From Desulfonauticus sp. 38_4375 (GTDB taxonomy: Bacteria; Desulfobacterota; Desulfovibrionia; Desulfovibrionales; Desulfonatronovibrionaceae), in assembly GCA_001507915.1 (NCBI GenBank), contig LGER01000012.1, forward strand, positions 1 through 38,792: 38,792 nt of DNA. Direction: 5' to 3'. The translations under genes were made by a program, and so were the position numbers. Positions 24,512 through 32,717 of the stretch are shown piece by piece (the first letter of the stretch is position 1; every line of letters begins with the position of its first letter). Under the pieces are notes generated by a model. It made no database searches, had not been told where the DNA came from, and worked only from the letters and a program-made list of their open reading frames with translations.

Positions 24512-24799
24512 ATGAAATGTACTACTGTTAGGCCAGGTTTTGAATGTTCCTTTATGACAGAGAAGGGATGTTCTTATAAAGATGGACAATGTTATCCAGT
24601 TGTAGAACAATGTGAAGGATGCGAAAGGACTAAAGAGTTTGATGGAAAAAAGTATTGTCTGAGTTATCCTGAGCCTGCTATTAAATGGGCTCATAAAGCC
24701 TGTAATTTTGCTACCCATGTAAAGGCTGTAGTGGATAATACTGGTAAAGTTAAGGTTAACCCCTTGAAGGCTTCGAAGAGAGCTGCTAGGGGAAGATAA
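24512..24799 (+). CDS. PxxKW family cysteine-rich protein
   Basis: A 95-residue protein with an N-terminal half rich in cysteine (C3, C10, C18, C25, C31, C34, C46) and the hallmark PEPAIKW, followed by AHKACNFATHV. This family is typical of sulfate reducers and other Desulfobacterota; its function is unknown, though the cysteine spacing (QCEGCERT) suggests metal or iron-sulfur binding. The C-terminus is basic (KASKRAARGR). AGGAGG precedes the ATG. It is co-transcribed with the HesB-like selenoprotein gene and closed by a terminator. Confidence 0.85.
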   Translation: MKCTTVRPGFECSFMTEKGCSYKDGQCYPVVEQCEGCERTKEFDGKKYCLSYPEPAIKWAHKACNFATHVKAVVDNTGKVKVNPLKASKRAARGR

Positions 24800-24806
24800 A
24801 AAAAAT

Positions 24807-24838
24807 AAAAAGGCCCTCTAGAGGGCCTTTTTATTTTT
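24807..24838 (+). terminator. Rho-independent terminator after the PxxKW gene
   Basis: A near-perfect palindrome of 26 bases (24807-24832, AAAAAGGCCCTC mirrored) with a TAGA-centred loop is followed by further T residues (ATTTTT). The flanking A and T tracts make it potentially bidirectional, but genes on both sides run in the plus direction. It separates the HesB/PxxKW pair from the M20 gene. Confidence 0.92.
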
Positions 24839-24851
24839 ACAGGGAAGCTAT

Positions 24852-26051
24852 ATGGATAAAGGTATCTTAGCATACAGAAATGAAGTAATTTATCTTCAAC
24901 AGGAATTGGTGCAAAGGACTGCTTTGGGTCCAGAAAATGGTGGTCAGGGAGAAGAAGAAAAGGCTTATTTTTTAGTTGACTATTTAAATAAGCTAGGGTT
25001 TAACCCCCAAATTTATTGGGCTACTGATACAAGGGTGGCAAGTGGAAAGCGTCCCAATGTTGTAGCCAGGTATGCTGGAAAAAGTTCTAAAACCCTCTGG
25101 ATTCTTTCCCACCTGGATGTGGTTCCTCCAGGAGATTTATCTTTGTGGAAGAGTAATCCCTATGAGATTGTTGTAGATGGGGACTATATTTATGGAAGAG
25201 GAGTAGAAGACAATCATCAAGGGATTGTTTCTTCTCTTTTGGTTTTAAAAAGATTGAAAGAACTAGATATAACTCCTGATTATTCTCTCGGCCTTTTATT
25301 TGTTGCTGATGAAGAAACTGGTAGTAAATATGGTCTGCAATACCTGTTAAATCAGGATATTTTCCAGTCGGATGATTTATTTTTAGTTCCAGATCACGGT
25401 ACTCCAGAAGGAGATAGTATTGAAATTGCTGAAAAGAGCATGTTTTGGTTGAAAATTATTGTGGAAGGTAAACAGTGCCATGCTTCTGTTCCAGATAAGG
25501 GTGTCAACTCCTTGGTAGCCAGTGCAGATTTTATTTTGCGCTTAGAAGAACTAAAAAATATTTTTCCCCTAAAAAATCCTTTGTTTGATCCTGCTCGTTC
25601 TACTTTTAGTCCCACCAAAAAAGAAGCTAATGTGGAAAATATAAATACTATTCCTGGTAAGGATATTTTTTATTTAGATTCTAGGGTATTACCTGAATAT
25701 AAGCTAGAAGATGTGCTGGAAGAAATAAAAAAAATTGGTCAAGAGGTGGAAAAAAAGAGAAATGTTAATATAAAGTATGAAATAGTGATGCAAGAGCAAG
25801 CTGCTCCCATTACTCCTGAAGAAAGTGAAGTTGTAACTTGTTTAAAAAAGGCTATTTTTTCTGTGTTAAAGAAAAAAGCTAAGTGTATTGGAGTTGGGGG
25901 AGGGACTGTAGCTGCCTTTTTGCGAAGAAAGGGCTTTGAGGCAGCTGTTTGGTCTACTTTGCTTGGTTTTGCCCATCAACCCAATGAGCGCTCTTCCATA
26001 ACTAATACCCTAAATGATGCTAGAGTAATGTTTAAGATGCTTTTTAAGTAA
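24852..26051 (+). CDS. M20 family metallopeptidase/deacylase
   Basis: A 399-residue M20-type hydrolase with the two-zinc site visible: H87 and D89 (SHLDV), D120 (GRGVEDN), E154-E155 (DEETGS) and D181 (VPDHGTP), plus a C-terminal GFAHQPNE histidine. The lid domain (about 195-310) holds [14 protein letters not shown]. Family members are carboxypeptidases, succinyl-diaminopimelate desuccinylases or N-acyl amino acid deacylases; the sequence resembles the generic M20 metallo-hydrolase group rather than classical DapE, so the substrate stays open. It starts 13 bases after the terminator and lies 4 bases before mnmG. Confidence 0.85.
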   Translation: MDKGILAYRNEVIYLQQELVQRTALGPENGGQGEEEKAYFLVDYLNKLGFNPQIYWATDTRVASGKRPNVVARYAGKSSKTLWILSHLDVVPPGDLSLWKSNPYEIVVDGDYIYGRGVEDNHQGIVSSLLVLKRLKELDITPDYSLGLLFVADEETGSKYGLQYLLNQDIFQSDDLFLVPDHGTPEGDSIEIAEKSMFWLKIIVEGKQCHASVPDKGVNSLVASADFILRLEELKNIFPLKNPLFDPARSTFSPTKKEANVENINTIPGKDIFYLDSRVLPEYKLEDVLEEIKKIGQEVEKKRNVNIKYEIVMQEQAAPITPEESEVVTCLKKAIFSVLKKKAKCIGVGGGTVAAFLRRKGFEAAVWSTLLGFAHQPNERSSITNTLNDARVMFKMLFK

Positions 26052-26055
26052 TAAT

Positions 26056-27939
26056 ATGTCTCCTTACAAAGAACCCTTTCCAGAAGTTTTTGACCTTATA
26101 GTAGTAGGTGGAGGTCATGCTGGGTGTGAAGCAGCTATGGCTGCCAGTAAACTTGGGCTTAAGACCCTTTTGTTGACTTTAAATATTGACCGTATAGGTC
26201 ATCTTTCCTGTAATCCTGCCATTGGTGGTTTGGCCAAGGGGCATATGGTAAGAGAAATTGATGCCCTGGGCGGCATGATGGGAATATGGGCAGATAAGGC
26301 TGCCATTCAGTTTCGTACTTTAAATACCAGGAAAGGACCTGCTGTTCGCTCCACTAGAACCCAAATTGATCGTAAAGTATATTTAAATGTGGTACAAAGG
26401 GATATCTTTTCCCAAAAAAATCTCTGGGTAAGAGAAGGGGTAGTGGAAGAGGTTTTGGTTGAAGGAGATGAAGTAAGAGGGGTTCGCACTTTACTGGAAG
26501 AAACTATTTTGGCTAGAAATGTCCTTCTTACCACAGGAACCTTTTTACAGGGTCTTATTCATGTTGGACTTAAAAATTATTCAGGTGGGCGTTTTGGCGA
26601 TCCTGCCAGTAAAGGTCTTTCCTTATCTCTGAAAAGGTTGGGAATTGAACTGGGACGATTAAAAACAGGAACTGTTCCCAGATTATTAAAAGATAGTATT
26701 GATTTTGAACAAATGGAGGTTCAGGAGGGGGATAAGGATATCAGGCCTTTTAGCTGTTTTTCTAAGGGGCCTTATTTACCCCAGCTTCCTTGCTACATTA
26801 CCTATACCAACTTAAACACTCATGCAGTTATAAAAAAAGGGTTTGAGCGCTCTCCCCTTTTTCAGGGAATAATTAAAGGTGTAGGGGCTCGTTATTGTCC
26901 CTCTATAGAGGATAAGGTTGCCAGGTTTCCAGATAAAGAAAGGCATCAAATCTTTGTAGAGCCTGAAGGTCTGGATAGTCCTGAAGTTTATCCCAATGGT
27001 ATTTCCACTAGCCTGCCTTTGGATATCCAAAAGGAGATGTTAAAGACCATTCCTGGACTGGAACGGGCTGTAATTGTGAGACCTGGTTATGGGATAGAAT
27101 ATGATTTTGTCTATCCCACTCAGTTAAAGCCCACTTTAGAAAGCAAAAAGGTTAGAGGACTTTTTTGTGCGGGTCAGATTAATGGAACTTCTGGCTATGA
27201 AGAAGCTGCCGCTCAAGGACTTTGGGCTGCCTTAAATGTCTTTTGTAAGTTAGAAAAATTAGAACCTTTTGTTTTAGAGCGCAGTCAGGCCTATATGGCT
27301 GTTTTAATAGATGATTTAGTTACCAAAGGTACTGAGGAGCCTTATCGAATGTTTACTTCCAGGGCTGAACATAGACTTCTTTTAAGAGAAGATAATGCAG
27401 ACCAGCGCTTAACTCCTGTTGGCCGTAAGCTGGGACTGGTGGGAGATGAACAGTGGCAACTATACACAGATAAAATAAGTAAGTTAGAAGAATTAAAGGA
27501 TGGATTGTTTGCTATAGAAATAAGACCGGATAAGACCACTGGTTTACAGTTAGAAGAGATTGGCGCTTCTTTACCCAAAAAAAAGGTAAGCCTGGCACAC
27601 ATTTTAAGGCAACCTCAGATAGAGATAGAAGATTTAAAAATTTTCTGGCCAAAAATTATGGATTTTGCTAAAGATATTCGCAAAGAAGTGGAAATTTTAA
27701 TTAAATACGAAGGCTACCTGCAAAGACAAGAGGAATTGGTGCGTTCTTTTAAAAATTTAGAAAAGATAAAATTGCCAGAAGATCTAGACTATACCCAGGT
27801 TCCAGGACTTTCTAGAGAAGTAATGGAAAAGTTAGATAAAATTAGACCTATAAATTTAGGACAAGCAAGTCGGATCTCGGGGGTGACTCCAGCAGCTTTG
27901 CAATGTTTGGAAATTTATTTAAAAAAGATATCAAAATAA
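26056..27939 (+). CDS. mnmG: tRNA modification enzyme MnmG (GidA)
   Basis: A 627-residue FAD protein that with MnmE installs the (carboxymethyl)aminomethyl group on U34 of certain tRNAs. The FAD motif GGGHAGCEA is at 18-26; other hallmarks are [53 protein letters not shown] and the C-terminal [18 protein letters not shown]. Length matches the family. The MlaE-like gene starts on the next base after its stop, so it may share a message with the envelope block downstream. Confidence 0.97.
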   Translation: MSPYKEPFPEVFDLIVVGGGHAGCEAAMAASKLGLKTLLLTLNIDRIGHLSCNPAIGGLAKGHMVREIDALGGMMGIWADKAAIQFRTLNTRKGPAVRSTRTQIDRKVYLNVVQRDIFSQKNLWVREGVVEEVLVEGDEVRGVRTLLEETILARNVLLTTGTFLQGLIHVGLKNYSGGRFGDPASKGLSLSLKRLGIELGRLKTGTVPRLLKDSIDFEQMEVQEGDKDIRPFSCFSKGPYLPQLPCYITYTNLNTHAVIKKGFERSPLFQGIIKGVGARYCPSIEDKVARFPDKERHQIFVEPEGLDSPEVYPNGISTSLPLDIQKEMLKTIPGLERAVIVRPGYGIEYDFVYPTQLKPTLESKKVRGLFCAGQINGTSGYEEAAAQGLWAALNVFCKLEKLEPFVLERSQAYMAVLIDDLVTKGTEEPYRMFTSRAEHRLLLREDNADQRLTPVGRKLGLVGDEQWQLYTDKISKLEELKDGLFAIEIRPDKTTGLQLEEIGASLPKKKVSLAHILRQPQIEIEDLKIFWPKIMDFAKDIRKEVEILIKYEGYLQRQEELVRSFKNLEKIKLPEDLDYTQVPGLSREVMEKLDKIRPINLGQASRISGVTPAALQCLEIYLKKISK

Positions 27940-28719
27940 ATGTTTAACAGATTTATTCTTTTTTTAGGTAGAGTATTTTTAAATAAATTTTTTACCTATT
28001 TTCACGCCTTAAACATTCTATTTTCTATATTTACTTCTATTTTTAACTTTAAAGTTTTTAATAAAGCTATTTTTAGAGTTTTTATCAGACAAATTTACTT
28101 TACTGCTGTGCAGAGTATTTTTCCGATGTTTGTTTCTGCTCTTATTCTCGGGGGGATAGTTGTAAATTATATCTTAAAAATACTTATAAATTTAAATAGT
28201 TATGATAGGATAGGGGAATTTATAGTAATTTCTATTTTTTATGAACTTGCTCCTATTGTTGTGTCTTTGATTATCTTAATAAGGTCTTCAACAGCTGTAA
28301 TATCTGAGATTTCTTTAATGAAACTTAATGGAGAACTGGATTCTTTAGCTATTTTGGGTATACCTATAAAGGAGTATATTTATTTGCCACGAGTCTTAGC
28401 TTTTTTAATTAGCTTTCCTTTTTTGAATTTTTTTTTCATATTTGTAAGTTTAATTGGTGGATATTTAATGTTAGGGTTTTTATATGGGATAAATTATGAA
28501 AATTATATAAATCTAATAATAGATTATCTCAGCTTAAAAGACTTTATTATTGTTTTTTCTAAATCAATCTTATTGAGCTTTCTATTATCTTTAGTTTCTA
28601 TACAAAAAGGAGTTACTGTAAAGTCTTCAATTACTGAAGTACCAATAAATTTAATAGATGGGATGATGTCTATTTTGTTAGGAATTGTCATTATAGATAT
28701 TTTATTTAATTTGATATGA
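27940..28719 (+). CDS. MlaE-like ABC permease
   Basis: A 259-residue membrane protein with about five or six hydrophobic helices, of the MlaE/TTG2B permease family that moves phospholipid across the inner membrane with MCE proteins. Family landmarks are YELAPIVVSLIILIRSSTAVISEI (about 102-125) and LDSLAILGIPIKEYIYLPRVLAF (about 132-154). It diverges from canonical MlaE: the glycine-rich GRVGAAIAAELG becomes IRSSTAVISEIS, and the C-terminal glycine-rich helix is replaced by VSIQKGVTVKSSITEVPI. It is very AT-rich and overlaps the next gene by ATGA. The neighbours are an ABC-like protein without catalytic motifs and a MlaD-like protein. Confidence 0.8.
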   Translation: MFNRFILFLGRVFLNKFFTYFHALNILFSIFTSIFNFKVFNKAIFRVFIRQIYFTAVQSIFPMFVSALILGGIVVNYILKILINLNSYDRIGEFIVISIFYELAPIVVSLIILIRSSTAVISEISLMKLNGELDSLAILGIPIKEYIYLPRVLAFLISFPFLNFFFIFVSLIGGYLMLGFLYGINYENYINLIIDYLSLKDFIIVFSKSILLSFLLSLVSIQKGVTVKSSITEVPINLIDGMMSILLGIVIIDILFNLI

Positions 28720-29216
28720 TAAATGAATTATACATATTATTAAAAAATAAAAAAAATACTTTAATAGTGTTGCAGGATGAGAAAAAGGAAGATATAGTTA
28801 GTAACTTTTTTTCCTTAAGTGGTGGCAATATTGGTATTGTTAGCTCTAAGTTTCCTTTACTTTCTAATCTGGAAACGGTTGAAAATGTTTTTTTACCTCT
28901 GATGTATAAGAGAAATCTTTCTTTAAGGCAGTGCTGTGAAAAATTTTATCCTTGGCTTAAGGGACTTGATTTGGAAAAAATAATGTGGTTAAGAAAAGAA
29001 AAACTTAGCTCTGAAGAAATTTTTCGGGCTATGTTTTTAAGGGCTCTTTGTGCGGAGTCAGAGATTATTTTTTTTCAATATCCAAAAGTATCAGAAATAG
29101 AGTTGGTGGTTAAATTTTTAAAAGAATTTGAAATAAATAGATTTATATGGATTTTGGTTACTGCTGAAAAAGTTTCACAATTTTATAAATTTAACTTTGA
29201 ACAGGTAGAGTTATAG
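28716..29216 (+). CDS. Degenerate MlaF-like ABC protein lacking ATPase motifs
   Basis: A 166-residue protein in the position of the MlaF ATPase. It aligns by pattern along the ABC fold, but every catalytic motif is altered: the Walker A place reads NTLIVLQDEKKEDIV with no GxxGxGK[ST]; the Q-loop place is VSSKFPLLSNLETVENVFLP with no Q; the signature is LSSEEIFRAMFLRAL instead of LSGGQ; Walker B reads IIFFQYPK where LLLDEP is expected; the H-switch place is LVTAEKV with no H. It is also about 90 residues shorter than MlaF. The ORF is intact, overlaps mlaE-like and abuts mlaD-like, so it is not an obvious pseudogene. Homology to MlaF is inference from these alignments and context. Confidence 0.7.
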   Translation: MINELYILLKNKKNTLIVLQDEKKEDIVSNFFSLSGGNIGIVSSKFPLLSNLETVENVFLPLMYKRNLSLRQCCEKFYPWLKGLDLEKIMWLRKEKLSSEEIFRAMFLRALCAESEIIFFQYPKVSEIELVVKFLKEFEINRFIWILVTAEKVSQFYKFNFEQVEL

Positions 29217-30206
29217 ATGTTTTTCGATAAAAAAATGAAAGAATATGAATATAAAGTTGGCTTTTTTTTGTTTTTGTTTTTAATATTTTTGATTACTTTT
29301 CTGGTTTACTTTGGCATTAAAAAAGACATTTTTTCTAAAAGAGTTACTTATTATGTTATTAGTAAATCAGGAGATAGTATAGAAAGAGGAATGCCTGTTA
29401 AATTATCTGGGTTTAAAATTGGAGAAGTAGATAAATTATTTCTGGACAATATTGATTATGTTAAAATAAAAATCAAAATTTTAGATCGGTATAAAAAATG
29501 GTTTAGAGAGGATACAAAAATTATTTTAGATCAAGAAGGATTAATAGGTAATCCATATTTAAAAATTATTCCTGGAAGTGAAAATAGTCCTATTGTTCCT
29601 CCCGGATCTGTGGTAAAATTAACAAAAGTTGCTGGATTTAAAGAACTTTTAATAGAAGTTCAACCCGTAGTAGAAGATTTAGAAGTTATTGTAGCTAATA
29701 TTAGAAAAATAACAGACCAATTTTTAGATAAAAAAGGGAGTATGCAAAGAACTATTACCAACCTAGAACAACTTACAGATAAGATGTTGCAAAATAAAGG
29801 TTTATTATATTATTTAACAGAAGATAAAAAGCCTGTAGAAAAGATTGATAAATTACTTACTCATACTGATGAGCTCACTCTAAATTTAACCAAATTTATA
29901 ACTAATGCTACTTCTCGTATTGAAGATTTAGAACCTATAGAAGAAGAATTTTTAAATATTACCAAGGATGTTAAGGGCTTTGTCAATGATCTCAGGGCCA
30001 TGAAGAAAGATATAGATCCAATTCTAAAAAATATTCAAGATGTAAGCAAGGAGTTGAAAAAAGCTACCCAGGATATATATTTATTAAAGATGGAAGCTGA
30101 ATATACTTTAAAGATAGGTAATGATCTTTTAGAAAATCTTAAAGACAAGTGGCCTTTTAAAGAACCTGAACAATCTTCAAAAACGTTGGAAGTACCAAAT
30201 CCATGA
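29217..30206 (+). CDS. MlaD-like MCE-domain protein
   Basis: A 329-residue protein with one N-terminal membrane helix (about 14-35), an MCE domain (about 40-118; GDSIERGMPVKLSGFKIGEVDKL, then DQEGLIGNPYLKIIPGS) and a long predicted helical, coiled-coil-rich C-terminal region (about 125-310). MCE proteins form hexamers that bind and shuttle lipids between membranes in the periplasm. The C-terminal helical extension is longer than in E. coli MlaD (183 residues) and resembles the needle-type MCE proteins. It follows the ABC-like gene directly and overlaps a lipoprotein gene by ATGA. Confidence 0.88.
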   Translation: MFFDKKMKEYEYKVGFFLFLFLIFLITFLVYFGIKKDIFSKRVTYYVISKSGDSIERGMPVKLSGFKIGEVDKLFLDNIDYVKIKIKILDRYKKWFREDTKIILDQEGLIGNPYLKIIPGSENSPIVPPGSVVKLTKVAGFKELLIEVQPVVEDLEVIVANIRKITDQFLDKKGSMQRTITNLEQLTDKMLQNKGLLYYLTEDKKPVEKIDKLLTHTDELTLNLTKFITNATSRIEDLEPIEEEFLNITKDVKGFVNDLRAMKKDIDPILKNIQDVSKELKKATQDIYLLKMEAEYTLKIGNDLLENLKDKWPFKEPEQSSKTLEVPNP

Positions 30207-30844
30207 GAAAATTTATTATTTTTACTTTAAGTATTTTTTTACTTTCCTGTTCCTTGGGTGGCAAAAAAGATCCTTATCTGATTAAACCGGGAATTGATTT
30301 GGGTTATGACTACCAATCTAAGTTTATTAAACATTTTTTAAAAGGAGAAAAGTGTAAAGCGAAATATTACTTTTATAAATCTAATAATATTTTTGCTAGA
30401 TTTGATAAACTGGATGAGATTGGAAATAATTATTTCAATTTATACAAGTTAGAAAAATATTTGGGAAAAGAAATTAATTACTTCTATACTAAAGCCGTAG
30501 AGTTTAATCCTTCTATTCAAAATAAGTCTGAAAAGGATGCTTTATATTCTAAATTGTTGTATCAGAAAGATACTAGTTCTTTACTCAATTTACTAAAAAA
30601 AGAGAAAAATCCTCTTTATCGTTCTGTTTATGCTAGAAAGGCTATTACTGTTGCAGAGAATAAGAAGGTGAAGAAGAATTTTCTCAACCTGGCTTTTGCT
30701 GTGGATAAGCAATACGGATGGGTATTGTTTTTGATCGAAGATTGGAAGTTAGCCAAACACATACTTAGTACTCCTGAAGCTGATTTACATATTAAGGTGC
30801 TTACCAGCGCGCTAGAGCATTGTGAGTTTGATGACAATTTATAG
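30203..30844 (+). CDS. Lipoprotein of the Mla-like block, unknown function
   Basis: A 213-residue protein with a lipoprotein signal (lipobox LLSC, C16 lipidated). The mature part is Lys/Tyr/Phe-rich and helical, with spacing that suggests TPR-like helix pairs (for example FLKGEKCKAKYYFYKSNN, YTKAVEFNPSI) but no repeat I can assign with confidence. Its ATG overlaps the mlaD-like stop and its 3' end overlaps the next gene by 14-23 bases, so it belongs to the envelope operon. It may be the outer-membrane partner of the MCE protein; this is inference from context. Confidence 0.7.
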   Translation: MRKFIIFTLSIFLLSCSLGGKKDPYLIKPGIDLGYDYQSKFIKHFLKGEKCKAKYYFYKSNNIFARFDKLDEIGNNYFNLYKLEKYLGKEINYFYTKAVEFNPSIQNKSEKDALYSKLLYQKDTSSLLNLLKKEKNPLYRSVYARKAITVAENKKVKKNFLNLAFAVDKQYGWVLFLIEDWKLAKHILSTPEADLHIKVLTSALEHCEFDDNL

Positions 30845-31877
30845 TTTATCCAATAATTTTATTTTAAGTCAGCTCAGAAAATCTTTTGCAGCTACTGGTG
30901 TTAGTGAAGAACTAATCCAATATATTTACTACTTTTTTTTATTTTTTCTATTCACAATCCCTATCTTAATTTTAGTTCATTTTACTGTTAATTATTTTCT
31001 AAAGAAGAGAGAAAATGACTATGGCTCTGTTTTTGATAAAAATATTTTAAAGGATGTATTTAATATGGCTCTTTTACAACGGAGCCGTTTTGATGTTCGA
31101 GTTGGAAAAACAAAGTCAACTTTTTATTGTACATTAATTGACTTTGATAATGATTATTTATACTTAGAGTTACCTAGTTACTTAAAAATAAGTAATATTT
31201 GGTTTAAAAGAAAAATAAATTGTTTTTTTAAAATAGGAAAAGATAAGCTTTCTTCTATATATTATAACTTTTCAACTCAAGTAGAAGATTTTTATTTAGA
31301 TAGAGGAGTTTATATTCTTAAAGTTAAGTTTCCCTTAAAATTATATTTAGGACAGAAAAGAAAATTTTTACGCGTATCTTTGCCTTCTAAGTATATCAAA
31401 GAAATTAAAATTTGGACGGCTAAGTTAGATAAGTATTCTGGATTTTCTAAAGATCCTCTTACTTGGTCTAATCCTATTGGGATTTATAATGAAAAAGAAA
31501 AGGGGCTCTTGTTGAAAGATATATCTAGTGGTGGAGTTAAACTTGGTATTAGAAAAGATTTGATACATAATACTGTTGATTTTAAGCGAGAAAATGAATA
31601 CCTTTTTTTTTATTTAAAGATAAATTATCCTAAAGAATTAAAAAAAGATTTTTTTTATTTTATTTGTAGATTGAAAAATTATTATTCAGAAGAAAGTAAA
31701 GATTATTACTTTTGGGGATTGCAATTTGTAGCGAGAGGTGATTTAGTTTGGGATAAAGAACAGCAAAATAATTTTTTAAACTGGAAAGATTTAGATAGTA
31801 ATAGGGGCGATGAAATTTTGGGTAATTGGCTTTTTAAAGTCTATTTAGATATGTATAGAGAAAAAGGATTAGCTTAA
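30822..31877 (+). CDS. Membrane-anchored PilZ-domain protein
   Basis: A 351-residue protein with one membrane helix (about 35-60) and, after a beta-rich YcgR-N-like region (about 85-170), a PilZ domain with both c-di-GMP motifs: RxxxR as R180-KFL-R184 and DxSxxG as D233-ISSG-G238. The spacing of about 49 residues includes an insertion. PilZ proteins change conformation on binding c-di-GMP. The frame opens with GTG at 30822 and ATG at 30831 is an equal candidate. The gene overlaps the preceding lipoprotein gene, so it is tied to the Mla-like operon. A GGDEF protein is encoded about 3.4 kb downstream. Confidence 0.78.
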   Translation: MSLMTIYSLSNNFILSQLRKSFAATGVSEELIQYIYYFFLFFLFTIPILILVHFTVNYFLKKRENDYGSVFDKNILKDVFNMALLQRSRFDVRVGKTKSTFYCTLIDFDNDYLYLELPSYLKISNIWFKRKINCFFKIGKDKLSSIYYNFSTQVEDFYLDRGVYILKVKFPLKLYLGQKRKFLRVSLPSKYIKEIKIWTAKLDKYSGFSKDPLTWSNPIGIYNEKEKGLLLKDISSGGVKLGIRKDLIHNTVDFKRENEYLFFYLKINYPKELKKDFFYFICRLKNYYSEESKDYYFWGLQFVARGDLVWDKEQQNNFLNWKDLDSNRGDEILGNWLFKVYLDMYREKGLA

Positions 31878-31895
31878 AACTATAGGGAGGTTAAA

Positions 31896-32717
31896 GTGGA
31901 AGACTCTGGTGAGATTAAATTTTGGGATTGGATAAAAAATTTTTTCTCATCTAAAGATGATACTTCTTTGCAAGAACTTTTGGATGAAGCTAAAGAGAAT
32001 GGTATTTTAAAGAATGATGAATATCAAATGCTTTTAAATGTACTAAAGTTAGCAGAAATTCAAGTAGATGAAATTATGATTCCTAGAACTGATATGGTTT
32101 GTATAGATGTAGAGAGTGATATAGATGAAGTTGTTAAGTTGATTATTGAAAAAGGTCATTCTAGGATTCCCGTTTATAAAGATAATAAAGACCAGATTAT
32201 TGGTATAATTCATGCGAAAGATTTATTAAAATGTTACTATTTAGAGGACGAAAATAAAAAGCTACAAACGATAATGCGTAAACCCTACTTTGTGCCTGAG
32301 ACCAAAAAGGTAAGGGATTTATTATTGGAACTTAAATCTAAAAAAATTCATATGGCAATAGTGTTGGATGAATATGGGGGAACTTCTGGATTGGTCACTA
32401 TGGAGGATATTTTAGAAGAGGTTGTGGGTGAGATAGAAGATGAATATGATCGACCTCGTCCAAAGGAAATTATAGCTTTGGAAGATGGAGGCTATCTTCT
32501 TTCTGGAAGAGTGTATTTGGAGGAAATTGAAGAGGAGTTAGGTATAAAACTTCTTTCTGAACAAGTAGATACTTTGAGTGGTTATCTATGTGAAAAATTG
32601 GGAAAGGTTCCTCAAAAGGGAGAAGAAGTTGTCGAAGAAAATTTTAAAATGATTATAGAAGAGGCAGATTTAAAACATGTTCACTGGGTTAAACTTTATT
32701 TTTTACCCGAAAAATAA
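31896..32717 (+). CDS. corC: CorC/HlyC-type CBS domain protein
   Basis: A 273-residue cytoplasmic protein of the HlyC/CorC family without membrane helices. Domains: a short acidic N-terminal part, a CBS pair (about 60-185; [34 protein letters not shown]) and a C-terminal CorC_HlyC domain (about 195-270; [19 protein letters not shown]). Adjacent lnt is the usual partner (corC-lnt, ybeX-lnt). The start is GTG at 31896, with GGGAGG 5 bases or so before it. Its role in Mg2+/Co2+ efflux or in envelope/ribosome homeostasis is family knowledge, not shown here. Confidence 0.88.
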   Translation: MEDSGEIKFWDWIKNFFSSKDDTSLQELLDEAKENGILKNDEYQMLLNVLKLAEIQVDEIMIPRTDMVCIDVESDIDEVVKLIIEKGHSRIPVYKDNKDQIIGIIHAKDLLKCYYLEDENKKLQTIMRKPYFVPETKKVRDLLLELKSKKIHMAIVLDEYGGTSGLVTMEDILEEVVGEIEDEYDRPRPKEIIALEDGGYLLSGRVYLEEIEEELGIKLLSEQVDTLSGYLCEKLGKVPQKGEEVVEENFKMIIEEADLKHVHWVKLYFLPEK

